From NCBI GenBank assembly GCA_015039365.1, contig WION01000038.1, positions 242,404 through 306,403 on the forward strand: a stretch of DNA of 64,000 nucleotides, in the 5' to 3' direction. A program made the position numbers and the translations under genes. Positions 53,008-64,000 of the stretch are shown piece by piece; within the stretch, counting starts at the first letter, position 1; each line of letters opens with the position of its first letter. Under the pieces are notes generated by a model. It was given only the letters and a program-made list of their open reading frames with translations, was not told where the DNA came from and searched no databases. The DNA is from Amanita rubescens (lineage: Eukaryota; Basidiomycota; Agaricomycetes; Agaricales; Amanitaceae).

Positions 53008-56000
53008 CTAATTGCTTAAGCGATGTCTTTTCTTGCCTATTTTTAGTCTATAATGCATCTTGAGTTCTGCGGCGCTCTTCCACACGTACTGCCGTACGGC
53101 AGCGAGGGTCATATCCAGTGGGAGCAAGATGTCGTTACACAGTATTTCATACATGTCTTCCGCGCGTAGTTTCTGCTTGCCAGCAGAATCTTGCTTTTCA
53201 TCAGAATCAGAGGTAGTCGACGTCGGTGGTGGGGAATTTGCCCTCGATGCGTTGATCTTGTCTAGTTTTTCTTGGACCTGGGTAAGTGGAGTGAATTTAG
53301 TGTCTCCATGAAATAAGACACGATATCCTTACGTGAAGGACGAGTTTCCGGACTCTTAGGTACCGGCTTGCTGTCAATTTCGATTGAGCCCTGCAGGATT
53401 AAAAAAACAATCAATGCCCTTGTTTTTTTATAAATGAAATGTGGAGACGTACGTGTTCAACAGTTCAGGCAAAGTCTCCACGTCTGGGTCCTTACTCACC
53501 CACGGCAACAGCACGAAACTGACTTTGGACACTTGAGGCATCGGAGGCGTCCTATTGTGCAGCAGGTACGACAAGAGCCACAACGGCATCGAGTCTTCTA
53601 ATAATCGCACATCATGGCTCGTACTTGCCACTGTTCCTCGGTAGAGGGTCAAATGATTCGGAGATCCCTCTTCTGAGACGAGAACCAGCGTTTGCGAGGG
53701 GAACGCTACCGTCGGCAGTTCACTCGACGAAGGTGGGGATAAAGCACCTGAAAGAATTTGTTGAATTGCATGCCGCTCAGGGTCCCTCGAAGTCATATCC
53801 TGCGACTGCCGAGTTACATCAGTCAATGAAGGTAAAGGAAAACACTAGACACTCACACCCGACTTTTTCCGATTGTCACTCGTCGTGCTCATCTTAGTCA
53901 TTGTTGCCCCAGCCGTTGACGATGAAGTAGGCGGAGCAGCCACATAAGCACCTCCACTTCTCCCGCCACCCACTTTCATCATATTCCCCGTCGAACCGGC
54001 CGCGCTCGCGGGTCTCCCACTAATTTTCCCTCCAAAGCTCTTCAACCGTCCCATTAAACCCGCATTAGGCGTAACAGGTCTTAATCCCTCTGCAGGTGCG
54101 TGACCATAACCGTGGTCGCGGTGATGGCTGTGCTCGTCCGGGGCGGTTTGCTGCTGCCCTCCGCTTGCTCCGAAAAAGGGACCACCAGGATATTTGGGCG
54201 TCTTCGGTCGTCGCGTTAACGACGTAAAATATTCACTCGGACTTATCGTTACGGGAACGGCCGTACTCGACCTCGACCCTGCTCCGCCGGAAGCGGCGGC
54301 GGAGGCGCTCCGTCCACTGGCGATACTGCTATCCATTGTTTCAGCCCTAGCTCTTACACCTCTGCTCCCGGTTATGGGTTCGTCAGGTCGTATAGGAATA
54401 AGAGGCGCTGATAAAGGCGCTGGCCGCGAATCAGCCGGGAAGGCAACAGTTGGAGGTAACGTGGGTATCATATCTGGCGCACAGATGACGACGTTACTGC
54501 TGAATGTCGGGTTGGTCGAGAACGCTTTCGGGAAACGCCTAAATATCTCTGGCGAACTTGATTTCCGGCGATGATTGCTCCGCGTGGGCGATGAAGAAGG
54601 CGCGTTCGCATTGACGTTGGTTCGCGAGTGGAGTACGCCTTCGTGTCCCCTCCCAACTGATTCGGTAGGAGACGGCGTTGCTTGCGAACTTGACAAATCC
54701 CTTCTGATTCGTTGTTGTTCTTTGATAAACCCGATGAACAAGTTCCTCAACACCCATTTTCCGAGGTTCACTGCAAAGAAAATTAATCCACGCCAATCTC
54801 AAACAAAAATCATCACGCCAACTCACATTTCGTCTCCTCCGTAGACCCCTTTTCATGCACGTACCCAAGCTCATCCGCATACACCTCCACCTCAAAACAC
54901 CTCTCACTCAAATGAACGACCAAAACCCCTCCTCTAGTCTCCACCGATGCCCACTTGGGAATGACAGCCTGCCCTTCAACCAACTCCCTCACAGCCTCCA
55001 ATACCTCTCTTGGGCTTCTCTCTCCCACCATATGCATCCCCATCGCAGACGTCACCCTCCCTCCTTCGTTCGTACCCGCACCAGTAGTACCCTCCTCCTT
55101 CGTCGACCCGGCACCAGACCCAACCGACCCAGCGACACCGCTTCCCTCCCCCTCCCCTTCAACCCCTCCAAGTAAAGCATCGCCGCCGCCGCCACCACCA
55201 CCACCACACACGCCACTGACCGCAGCAGCCACCTCCGACTCCCTATACCTCCCCAAACAAAGCCCCCTCACAATATCCCAAACCGCAACTTCCCCTGCGG
55301 TATCCACCGTCAACACATGTATCCTATCGTTTAACAGAAGCCCACGGATGATGCCTGCGTCCCCCGGTATGACATGATCTGGGGAGCAAGAGAGGGGCGT
55401 TGCGCTTAAAGCGAGTTCGCGGAGTTCGTAGTTGGCTTGGGGGGAGAGGATGTGCGGTGGCGGTGGTGGTGGTGGTAATTGGAGTTGTGTGTGGGATGGG
55501 TGGTGAGAAGGTGGCGGTACGCTGAGCGAGCGAGAGTGAGTGAGTGTGGTGGAGTTGGGGTGGGGAGAGTTGGACCGTGAGTGTGGAGGATGGGTTGGTG
55601 GGTAGGTGTTTGAGTGAGAAATGGTGTGTCCGTGGTACAAGTGGGAATGGGGATGCGGGTGGGATTCCGAGTCGGGGTGGTTTTGGGTTTGGGCGAGTGA
55701 AGGGCTGGACAGGTGGTGGTGGATGCTCCGCGGGGAAGGGTGGAGATTGGGGTGAAGAGTTTGGGGGTGGGGAGGAGGTAACGGAGATCCGGATTGCGGG
55801 TGTTGGCGTTGCTGGAATATGCCGTCGGCAGTGGGAGGGTCACTGGCAACCCTGACATTTGTAAGCCCTCTCGGAATGGACAAGAATGAAGTTGCTGAAT
55901 AGAGCGTCGCAACGTCAGCATCGGCATATGTGTTTCCCGCACGTCCCCTAGGGCGGCGGTAAGGGAATGGATCGTTAGGGGAGGAGAGCCGGATGAGACT

Positions 56001-57992
56001 GTCGAACGGAATGCCGAATCGCGTGGTGGACGTGTCCTGATCGTAGTCATCCATCATGTCAGAGCTAACGTTCCGGAAAACCGGCTGAGGCGTGGGTTCG
56101 CCAGCTGCGGGAGCCGTAGCCGTAGAGGGTCGTGTGCTGGATTGCGAAGGTGGAAATTCAGGGCTTCCATTCAGTACGTGGGAGTAGCGGGGAGGAGAGA
56201 CGGTAGGTGGGTGATAAAGGAAGGGGTCTACATTAGCGTCCTTGGAGTTTGAATTCAAATTGTCGTCATAGCGTTGGTGGTGGTTGTATTGTAGTTGGTG
56301 TTGCGGTTGTAAGACGGCGGCAGCTCGGACCGATCTCCGTGGTGGCACACGCCATCGGCTGATGCTGGAAACGCCCGAAGCGGTCCACAGGAGGTTGTCG
56401 TCCATTGAAAGGATCTTGTTAATCCCCGCGGAAGCGGTCTCGCCTAACTCGTTGCACAGCAGGATGCATTCGCCTTCTGACACGTCTGCGCAACCTTCTA
56501 CGTCGGTTTTGCATACCAGTCCGGATTTGTCGCCGGAATAAAATGTTTCGAGAGAGGGATGGGTGGAGTGAAGCGCCCATACTGAATCGGCGTGGTGTGT
56601 GAATGTATGCAGGCAACGTTGAGAGGCCAGGGACCAAAGCTTGATAGACGCTTTTGGACATGAGAACCGAGGCCGGTTAATAGAGATCTGGTGAACTCAC
56701 CGTCTGCAGAACCGGTTAAAAGCTTATGCAACGTCAGAGCTCGAGAGCAAGATCAGATTCAAAGCAAGATGGCTTACGTAGCGAGCATCATCTGAGATAA
56801 GAATAGCACGGATATTGTCAGTATGTCCGACGAGTTTGCCAGCACGTTTGCCGGTTCTGGGGTCCCATAGTCGGACAACACGTTCGGGTGATCCCGAAGC
56901 GATGGTATGCCCGAATGGATCCGTTGCGAGAGTGTAGATGGATGATTTGGTGGAGGCTGTAGCGTCGGGTAAAACGAGGTTGGCGAGCGGTTCGGATTTA
57001 CTTGAGCCATTGAGGTCCCAGAGTTTGATGGTACGGTCGAAGGATCCAGATGCGATCCAGCGTTGTTCGCGACTGCAGAGAGAAAAGGTGTCAGGTGGTA
57101 TTGAAAGGGAAACACGTCCAACAGCGCACCTGTGGGTTAAGCAGCGAACGTAGTCTCCATGTATACCGACAACGTTGGGCTCTGAGGATGGAAGTAAGTG
57201 TGGATTCCAAGCTTTTATAGTCCCATCGGAGGAAGCAGAGACGACTGTGAGGAAATCCGTCAGCCGGGCTGACCACGCGTCACGAGATTATACGTGCCTG
57301 TCTGGTTATAGTTGCAGAGGAGGATGTCATTCACCCAGTCGTCGTGTATTTGAGCACATTGACGAAATGAACTTGGCTATAACACATTTTGAGCGTCAAT
57401 TTTGCTATAGCAACTAAACGGGAAAGAGACTCGCCGTTTCGGGTTTAAATGACTGTAGATCCGTTTCCCACTGTCCCTCGTACGGAAGAACGTTTAGTTG
57501 GCTGAGCATGTGTCTTCGCCTGACCTTTGCAGAACTCATTGGGACGTCACCAATCACATCGCCGTCGCTCGTTACGCGCTCGTTGCCATCGTTATCATCG
57601 TCCTCGAACTCGTCCTCCCAGCCGGTCATGACCTCCCATCTTCCGCGCCTAAATGGACCCTCGGGCGCCCTCTTCTTCATGGGCAGGCCGAGGTCCCAGG
57701 ATATCAGCTGTCCGTCTCTCCCACCGGAATAGAGGATCCCCTCTGGCGCCTCGCGTCCTTCGACGATGGTACAAGTGTCCAGGGCGAGCGAAGCGACGCC
57801 GAGACGATGGCGTGGATGTCGTCCAGCGTCCTGTTCTGGGTCGAACACGTCGTCCGGGCCGTCGTCGTCGCGGATGAGGAGAGGTGCGGACCGGCCCATA
57901 CGCGTCATTGGATTATGGGGCAGCCTCAGGCGGGGAACCGGCGCCGCTGGAGGTGGAATGACGTACGACACCCGTTTTCTGCTGACCGTCAT
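53008..57992 (-). CDS. WDR48/UAF1 homologue (WD40 plus DUF3337)
   Basis: Ten exons (57992-57420, 57376-57298, 57244-57130, 57072-56778, 56722-56701, 56650-54827, 54770-53857, 53805-53453, 53390-53333, 53277-53008) sum to 4503 nt and 1500 residues. WD repeats fill about residues 50-480 ([70 protein letters not shown]). The C terminus has LPPWV-like, [16 protein letters not shown] and a final [20 protein letters not shown] with YVWK, typical of DUF3337. WDR48 activates USP1/USP12/USP46-type deubiquitinases. The protein is about twice the human length because of a long Pro/His/Ser-rich insertion. Intron 2 appears to use a GC donor. An exon of 22 nt lies inside a WD repeat. Confidence 0.93.
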
Positions 57993-58121
57993 GGCGGGCG
58001 GGCAACGCTCGGGCTGCACAAATACAGCCAAACACAGCATAGCCAAGTATAGACAAACACGGCACAATAGCCAAACAAACGCAGCGACGAGCGCTCACCA
58101 CGCTCCTTGACTCCATCCATC
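57993..58121. promoter_or_regulatory. Divergent promoter, WDR48 / PRP6
   Basis: 129 bp separate the two ATGs, so regulatory sequence is shared. Direct AAACACAGC/AAACACGGC-like repeats are present. No TATA box is seen, as is common for housekeeping genes. Confidence 0.6.
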
Positions 58122-61100
58122 ATGGCCTCAAAAGACAAATCAAACAAGCTGGCTTTCCTCTCGATGCCAGCACCGGCGTCGTACGTCGCTGGTCTCGGTA
58201 GAGGGTAAGTAACAGCTATATGCGCGTCAACAAACCTAATATTCATCTCAGTGCCTCGGGTTTTACAACCCGGTCAGATATCGGTCCTGCTCGAGAGGGA
58301 CCGTCTGCAGAAGTGATCGCGTGAGTAGCGTGAGTTACTTTTCCCGCCAGTTTGGAACATCTGACACCGCATATACTCTTACAGTGAGGCCCAAATGAGA
58401 CGAGGAGAAGAACCTGAATATGATCCAGATGCATACCATGACCCCGAGAACGAGACTGGTCTATTTGCGGGAACGGTGTATGAAGCAGATGACGAGGAAG
58501 CCGACCGCATATATGCATTCGTGGACGATAACATGGACAGGAGGCGGAAGACAAGAAGGTAGGCACATATATTACCAACATTGATTTGACAGCACCTGAC
58601 CGCGATCCAGGGAAGCACGCGAAGCCGCAGAAGCCACCAAACTCCGTTCTGAGCGACCAAAAATTCAACACCAGTTTGCCGACCTCAAGCGTGGTTTGTC
58701 TTCCGTGACTGACGAAGAATGGGAGAACCTCCCCGAGGTGGGTAACCTCACCAAAAAGCGCAAAACCCGAGAAACAAGGTTTTTTGTCGTCCCCGACAGC
58801 GTTATTGTCGGCGACCGGGATAAAATTGGCTACGAAACACATTTGAGCGCGGAACAACAGCTGGATGGGACTGCGACGACCGTGGGCGAGACAACGACCG
58901 ACTTTGTCGAACTGGGCACCGCTCGTGACAAGGTTTTATCCTTGAAACTCGACCAGGCGTCAAGTTCGGCGTCTGGTTTGTCAACATCCATCAATCCCAA
59001 GGACTACCTTACCGATCTCAATAGCGTCGTCCTCAAGAGCGAAGCTGAGATTGGCGACATCAAGCGAGCTCGCATGCTCTTTGACTCGCTCACCAAGTCC
59101 AATCCAAAACACGCTCCTGGATGGATTGCAGCAGCCCGAGTCGAGGAACACGCTGGGCGTATGGTTGCCGCTCGAAAGATTATCATGAAGGGCTGTGAAG
59201 AGTGTCCAAAGAGTGAGGACGTCTGGCTCGAAGCATCCCGTCTACATGTACGTAACCCACCCATCTTGGTCGAACGTAACCTAACTTGTTCTCTCCAGAA
59301 TGACAGCGATACCAAAGTCATCCTGGCCCGAGCCGTACAACACGTGGGACAAAGCATCAAAATCTGGCTTCAAGCTGCCAACCTCGAGCATGACGTTGAG
59401 GCCAAAAAACGCGTCCTCCGCAAAGCACTCGAAGTCATCCCCAACTCGGCACGGCTATGGAAAGTACTCGTCAACCTTGAAACAAATCAAGTGGACGCCC
59501 GCGTCCTACTCACTCGTGCAGTCGAGTTGATTCCACATTCGGTCGAGCTATGGCTGGCATTGGCCCGGTTGGGCAACTCGCAGCACGCTAAAGCCGTACT
59601 CAACAAGGCGCGAAAGTCTATCCCCACCTCGCACGAGATATGGATAGCAGCTGCACAATTGCTCGAACAAGAAGCGATCGACGAGGCCGCTGAGGGCAAG
59701 GAACCCAAATCGATGGAGATCGTCGACAAGACGATTGAGATGGGTGTGCGGGAGTTACGAAAGCATGGAGTATTGTTTACCCGTGAACAGTGGTTGCAGG
59801 AAGCGGAAAGGTGTGACGAGGGTGGCAAGCCGAGGACATGTGAGGCGATCGTGAAGGCGACGGTCGCGATGGAGGTGGAAGAGGAAGACCGGTACACGAC
59901 TTGGGCGGGTGAGGTAGAGGCGATGGAAGGAAAAGGACGGATTGCGACTGCCCGCGCTGTTTTGGCGTATGCTCTCAAGGTGTTTCCAAATCGCGTCAAG
60001 TTGTGGGAGAGGGCGGCTTATCTGGAGCAAAGTCACGGTACTGGGTGCGTTGTCTTTGTCTTTGATCGTTTGTTATATGATGCTGATGCAGCATATAGTG
60101 AATCTCGGGAGGCGCTATTGCAGCGCGCTGTTGAGCATTGCCCACAAGCAGAGGTGCTATGGTTGATGTGGGCCAAGAAGAAATGGGAAGATGGCGACGT
60201 TCCAGCCGCCCGTGAGGTCCTCGAGAAGGCTTTCCTTGCCAATCCGGAGAGCGAAGCTATCTGGCTAGCTGCCGTCAAACTAGAAGCAGAAAACGGACAA
60301 TTCGTAGTTGCCCGCGCGTTGCTTACACGTGCACGAATGGTAGCAGGTACACCAAGGGTAAGTTTATTATTACGACTCAATCAACAAATGCCAACCTCCC
60401 CCATACAGATTTGGATGAAAGCGGTTGTCTTCGAAAGACAACAAGGGCAGCTCGACACAGCACTCTCAACACTCGAAGAGGCCATCACCAAATTCCCTAA
60501 ATTCGCCAAACTGTACATGATCCAAGGCCAAATCCACCAAAGCAAGCAAAACTATCCTCAAGCCCGCGCCGCATATGCAGCAGGACTTAAATCCTGTTCA
60601 AACGAGCCCGTATTGTGGATCCTTGCCAGCAGGCTAGAGGAAGCGGACAACAAGAGCATCAAAGCACGTGCGCTACTCGACAAGGCTCGGTTGATCATGC
60701 CGAACAACGACGAGCTTTGGGCGGAGGCCGTCAGAGTCGAAGAACGCTCTAGCGGCGCCATTCAAGCCAAATCTGTCCTATCACGCGCAATCCAGGCCTG
60801 TCCTGCCTCGGGACTTTTATGGTCCATGCTCGTATGGAGCGAGCCCCGTCCAACGCGTAAAGCGCGCGCGACAGATGCCATGACCAAGTCGGGTAAACAC
60901 CCACTCGTGATATGTACCGTTGCCCGGCTGTTTTGGCAAGAACGCAAAATTGAAAAGGCGCGCGAGTGGTTTGATCGGGCTGCCAAGGCGGCGGGTGCGG
61001 ATGAGTTGGATTCGGGGGATATTTGGGCGTGGTGGTATAGGTTTGAGAAGGAACAGGGGACAAAGGTGGGTGTTTTTTATGTGATGGATGGGTTTTGATG

Positions 61101-61258
61101 ACAGTTGTGAATAGGAACATCAGCAAGAGGTGATTGACAAGTGCACCGCTGCCGCGCCGAGACATGGGCATGTGTGGCAGGCTGTTGCGAAGGATCCAAA
61201 AAACGCGGGAAAGAATACCAAGGAGGTGATGGAAATTGTTGCTCCTGCGTTGTCATAA
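58122..61258 (+). CDS. PRP6: Pre-mRNA splicing factor PRP6 (U5 snRNP)
   Basis: Eight exons (58122-58204, 58252-58320, 58385-58558, 58611-59247, 59299-60044, 60099-60357, 60409-61065, 61115-61258) sum to 2769 nt and 922 residues, the family's usual size. The N terminus (FLSMPAPASYVAGLGRGA, DIGPARE, DPENETGLFAG, ADRIYAFVDDNMD) is the PRP1_N domain. From about residue 200 on come some twenty HAT/TPR repeats with the W..A pattern (GWIAAARVEEHAG, VWLEASRL, IWLQAANLE, ARLWKVLVNLE). PRP6 bridges U5 and U4/U6 in the tri-snRNP in the nucleus. The 51-nt intron at 59248-59298 is in frame without a stop, so retention would insert 17 residues. Confidence 0.97.
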
Positions 61259-61758
61259 TATGTTGTGGTGGTGTATATGTATACAAGTATCTTCCATGGT
61301 GATATAGATGTTTCATTATTCGAATGTCGACATGTCAGCTGCGGAAAGTTAGACGTTCTCAGCGTTGACAGGGGAACACAGGGTACTGAAAGTACAACAC
61401 CCAACCCTCCCTGATTCCAGGAACCTGATCACCAGCCCACTCTACCCTCGTTATGCACGTCTGACCTATCCCGTACACGAACATGACCGATTGCTTTTAC
61501 TGACGTCTCAACCATGCGCCAGACGGCGATTCAAAGTTCCGTATGAGAAAAAAGGCAGTCAAAAAGTTTCCGTCGCGGATAGTGCGGCCCATCATGCATC
61601 ACGCCCACTATGAGTAATGCGGCGCCACCAGTCGCCAAGGTGGCAAGATTCAGAAGCCCGAAACATGCACACGCGCAGCAAACTCTAGGTTAGACCCAAC
61701 GCCGCTGGTCGCAACGCAACTCAACCTGAAAACGCTCTCTTCATCCGAGTCCGCTGCG
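61259..61758. other. Intergenic
   Basis: 3' flank of PRP6 and promoter of the small gene at 61759. No gene is seen. Confidence 0.5.
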
Positions 61759-62041
61759 ATGCAAACGATGCCTGCGGCCGAGCGTAGTGAAAACAGCAGT
61801 GGTGAGTACGATTTTCGACGACTGGGTGGCTGCAGTGTGCTGAAACGGGTCGTTACAAGACAAGCTCAGCTCCAGTTCGCCGTTTGACAAGTTTCAACTG
61901 GCGGTGAAAATTGGAACTTTGGACAGGGACGGTGATGAAGAACAGGTTGTTGAGGTAGTTGGAGTGGAAGATGCATACGATACGTTTGTCGCGAATACGA
62001 AGATAGTCGTGGACTGCCTGTTGATGTTGAGAGGTGCCTGA
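61759..62041 (+). CDS. Small two-exon protein, 74 residues, unknown
   Basis: Exon 1 (61759-61801) and exon 2 (61860-62041) join through a GTGAGT...ACAAG intron to 225 nt, exactly 75 codons. The product is Ser-rich at the N terminus, then SPFDKFQLAVKIGTLDRDGD, an acidic Glu/Val stretch and a hydrophobic C-terminal helix ending VDCLLMLRGA. No family is recognised. The clean frame on both sides of a canonical intron is the main evidence. A small adaptor or complex subunit would fit, but that is only a guess. Confidence 0.55.
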
Positions 62042-63512
62042 GAGGTGCGTCTTGGGTGCTTCTCGGAGTTTTGTGCTTTATGAACGACCAGCGGTTCGCA
62101 TAGCCACGAGGAGATTAATAAGTACTAATAGTCAGGATCATGGGATGTGGATGAGAGCGACGACAAAGAATTTATTTTGAACAAATAATTTTTCAAAAAA
62201 TATAATAATCGACCACAACTTGGACCTTGATTAATGATTACTAATTATAATGCAGTCTGTGGGCTACCGAACGGCGGGACGCCAAACACGCCCCTGATAC
62301 GGCGCTATGTACGATCCGCGGGGTACGTGCCTAGAATTGTTTTCTATGACTGAGTGTCTGTAGGTTTGAATGACGTACGTGTCCTCGTCCGACAGCAGCA
62401 CGAATCTCCGGAGGGCCAATTTCGCAAGACCCACGGCCACATTTTTTGACTCACCCACCGCTCCCTCACGGCCTTGTACTGTCACAGCAGTACCGCCAAA
62501 CCCTTGACTCTCAGGCTACAGGACGTGCTGCTTGACCGGCGCTCGGGCGTGAATCTCAAACAGATCCAGAAACGCAATCAACCCCGGGAACCCTAAGTGC
62601 GTCCCGCTTCATCACTATTGTGAAACCTGACATACATATGCGTAAACGTGACGTAGCAAAGTTGTGAACTATCAGATGGATGCATGAATGTTGGGTATAA
62701 TTGAGGTCGGTTACCTGAACGGATTGTGTCGTTTTATGCGCATGTTGATGCATTTCCAGTTCTGAGTACGAAAACCAAGTGCTGATGAGGCACAGATCCG
62801 AACTTTCGAACTTGAGGGCGCAACAGTGGCCTCGTCGCAGGCCGCCGATGGCGCTCCCGCAACCTGGTCCTGGGCGAATTAGGCTACGGAGGTTTTTCCC
62901 GCTCATGCCATTTGGTTCATCTTTGCGGATCAAACAGTCCCGGGGCCCTGCAGCGGACTTGCCAACCCTGCCAGGGATCAAACGCCCGATTTGGCCCAGT
63001 ACAACCAGCCCAGCTCAGATCTGTGCAGTGGAACTTTGAATGTTCGCGTTTCCGCCCCACTGTGGTAAGCTACGTGAAACCCATATTTTAACGTCGCTGA
63101 CCCTGGACCCACCACCACTCAACTGCACCCCGCCGCACCCTCCTGCGCCCTCTCGCGCCCTCCCGCACCCCTATGGTAGCCTCAACGAGCCGTCCGCGTC
63201 GTCGATATCAACGGAACGACGTGACAGCTCCAGTTGATCTTGATCATCAAGCAACGCGTCGAGTCTGAATGGCGAAAACCACTACATCGCTACTGATGAT
63301 CGATGGCTGGTTACCACCAGTGACAACGACAATGCCGACGGACTCGCCTTCAAATTTTGTTCACTCGAATCATATTAGCTCATCATATCCTGTACTATAT
63401 AATAAGCGATCACGTATGCGTATTTTACGGCGGTAGCTTCTATACTTAGTCCACGTCAAGTATTCTTTGGTACTATGGTGAAAATCCTGTGCTCAGTGCT
63501 GACATATGGCCG
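62042..63512. other. 1.5 kb intergenic, no gene seen
   Basis: A minus frame of 141 codons (62981-62556) crosses apparently non-coding, AT-variable sequence and has no motif. CpG is ordinary. The right end is the promoter of the F-box gene. Confidence 0.5.
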
Positions 63513-64000
63513 ATGAGTAATTCACTTGACCGCGTATCGTCGTATCCTCCATCGCCAGCAAACATGTTGTTCGCCTCTGGCTACCCCATCTTGTTTCCTC
63601 CAGAGATTCTCGATGAGATAATCGATCAAACTGACGACAAATCGACCTTGCTTTCCTTCGGCCTCGTCTGCGGACGAACTCTTGTCAAAAGCCGACGTCG
63701 TCTATTCTCCTCCCTCGAGTTCACCGACCACAAGAATTTCGACCGCTTTTTGCGTCTCGCCGGCAAGCCATGGACCAGTTTTACGTTGGCCGTCACAGAG
63801 ATTCACCTGCAGGATGTCTTTCACCACAACTTCCGCTACCGTTATAAGTGGGAGCCTATACAGGTTGCATCAAACCTCCGTAACGTGAGGTCACTGAGTA
63901 TATCAGCACACAAGTTCTGGAAACCCGGATGGCAGATCGTATCGCGCTCTGTCCTGGATGTTATCTTCCAGTTGAACCTACACGATCTCCAGATAGATGG
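63513..64000 (+). CDS. F-box protein, 5' part (runs off the window)
   Basis: The frame is open from ATG 63513 to the window end, 162 codons without an intron. FPPEILDEIIDQ, then LLSFGLVC and RRRLFSSLEF match the F-box-like motif and following helix of agaricomycete F-box proteins, with leucine-rich segments starting near residue 120 (LRNVRSLSISAH). It probably provides substrate recruitment to an SCF ligase. The C terminus is missing, so full length cannot be judged. A second in-frame ATG 17 codons in (63564) is an alternative start. Confidence 0.82.
   Translation, partial: MSNSLDRVSSYPPSPANMLFASGYPILFPPEILDEIIDQTDDKSTLLSFGLVCGRTLVKSRRRLFSSLEFTDHKNFDRFLRLAGKPWTSFTLAVTEIHLQDVFHHNFRYRYKWEPIQVASNLRNVRSLSISAHKFWKPGWQIVSRSVLDVIFQLNLHDLQID

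Noticed and set aside
55406..56050. 214-codon minus ORF and similar frames inside WDR48
   Set aside because: These are shadows of the low-complexity Pro/His/Ser insertion in exon 6 of WDR48.

Overview
This is a eukaryotic window from a basidiomycete fungus, most likely an Agaricomycete. Coding genes are split by many short GT-AG introns of about 45-130 nt. The families are typical of mushroom-forming or Rhizoctonia-like fungi: F-box proteins, BTB proteins, P-loop GTPases and a fungal siderophore synthetase. I cannot fix the order or genus from sequence alone. Exon models were built by hand by joining reading frames at GT/AG sites; for the genes given high confidence the summed exon length is an exact multiple of three.

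Left third (1-27.2 kb): mobile elements and decayed genes. An intact P-loop GTPase gene (36-1381, minus) is followed by a short LINE-type retrotransposon carrying only a gag-like ORF1 (1873-12211, minus; 13-bp target duplication; A tail). Its ORF1 is split by a complete, apparently very young Ty3/gypsy chromovirus (2461-10945, plus; LTRs identical by eye; 5-bp duplication). The gypsy element has three unusual features: an ATG-free leader of about 1 kb that is open in the gag frame, a textbook -1 frameshift signal before pol, and a third large ORF after pol. Next come a dispersed repeat pair, small doubtful genes, and remnants of galactokinase (GAL1) and of a Rsp5-like HECT ligase. A second GTPase gene (22213-23511, plus) is followed by a 69-bp minisatellite and further GTPase-like C-terminal exons. 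Both GTPase loci lie in DNA almost free of CpG, while the inserted elements are CpG-rich.

Middle (27.2-48 kb): a duplicated unknown gene; a convergent pair, SLC35F-like transporter and SANT-domain protein; a ubiquitin C-terminal hydrolase sharing a 115-bp divergent promoter with the SANT gene and followed by a broken copy of its own 3' end; a C2H2 zinc-finger gene with one apparent frameshift; a BTB gene; a 990-bp non-autonomous DNA transposon with perfect 32-bp inverted ends; an F-box-like gene; and an FCP1-like phosphatase-fold gene.

Right third (48-64 kb): gene-dense. A siderophore synthetase of the IucA/IucC type with a GATA cluster upstream, a secreted six-hairpin glycosidase with one in-frame TAG, a 1500-residue WDR48 homologue, the splicing factor PRP6 (divergent from WDR48 with 129 bp between start codons), a two-exon 74-residue small gene, and the start of an F-box gene running off the window. 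The genes do not form one pathway. WDR48 and UCH both belong to ubiquitin removal but are 20 kb apart, and no biosynthetic cluster is evident around the siderophore gene.
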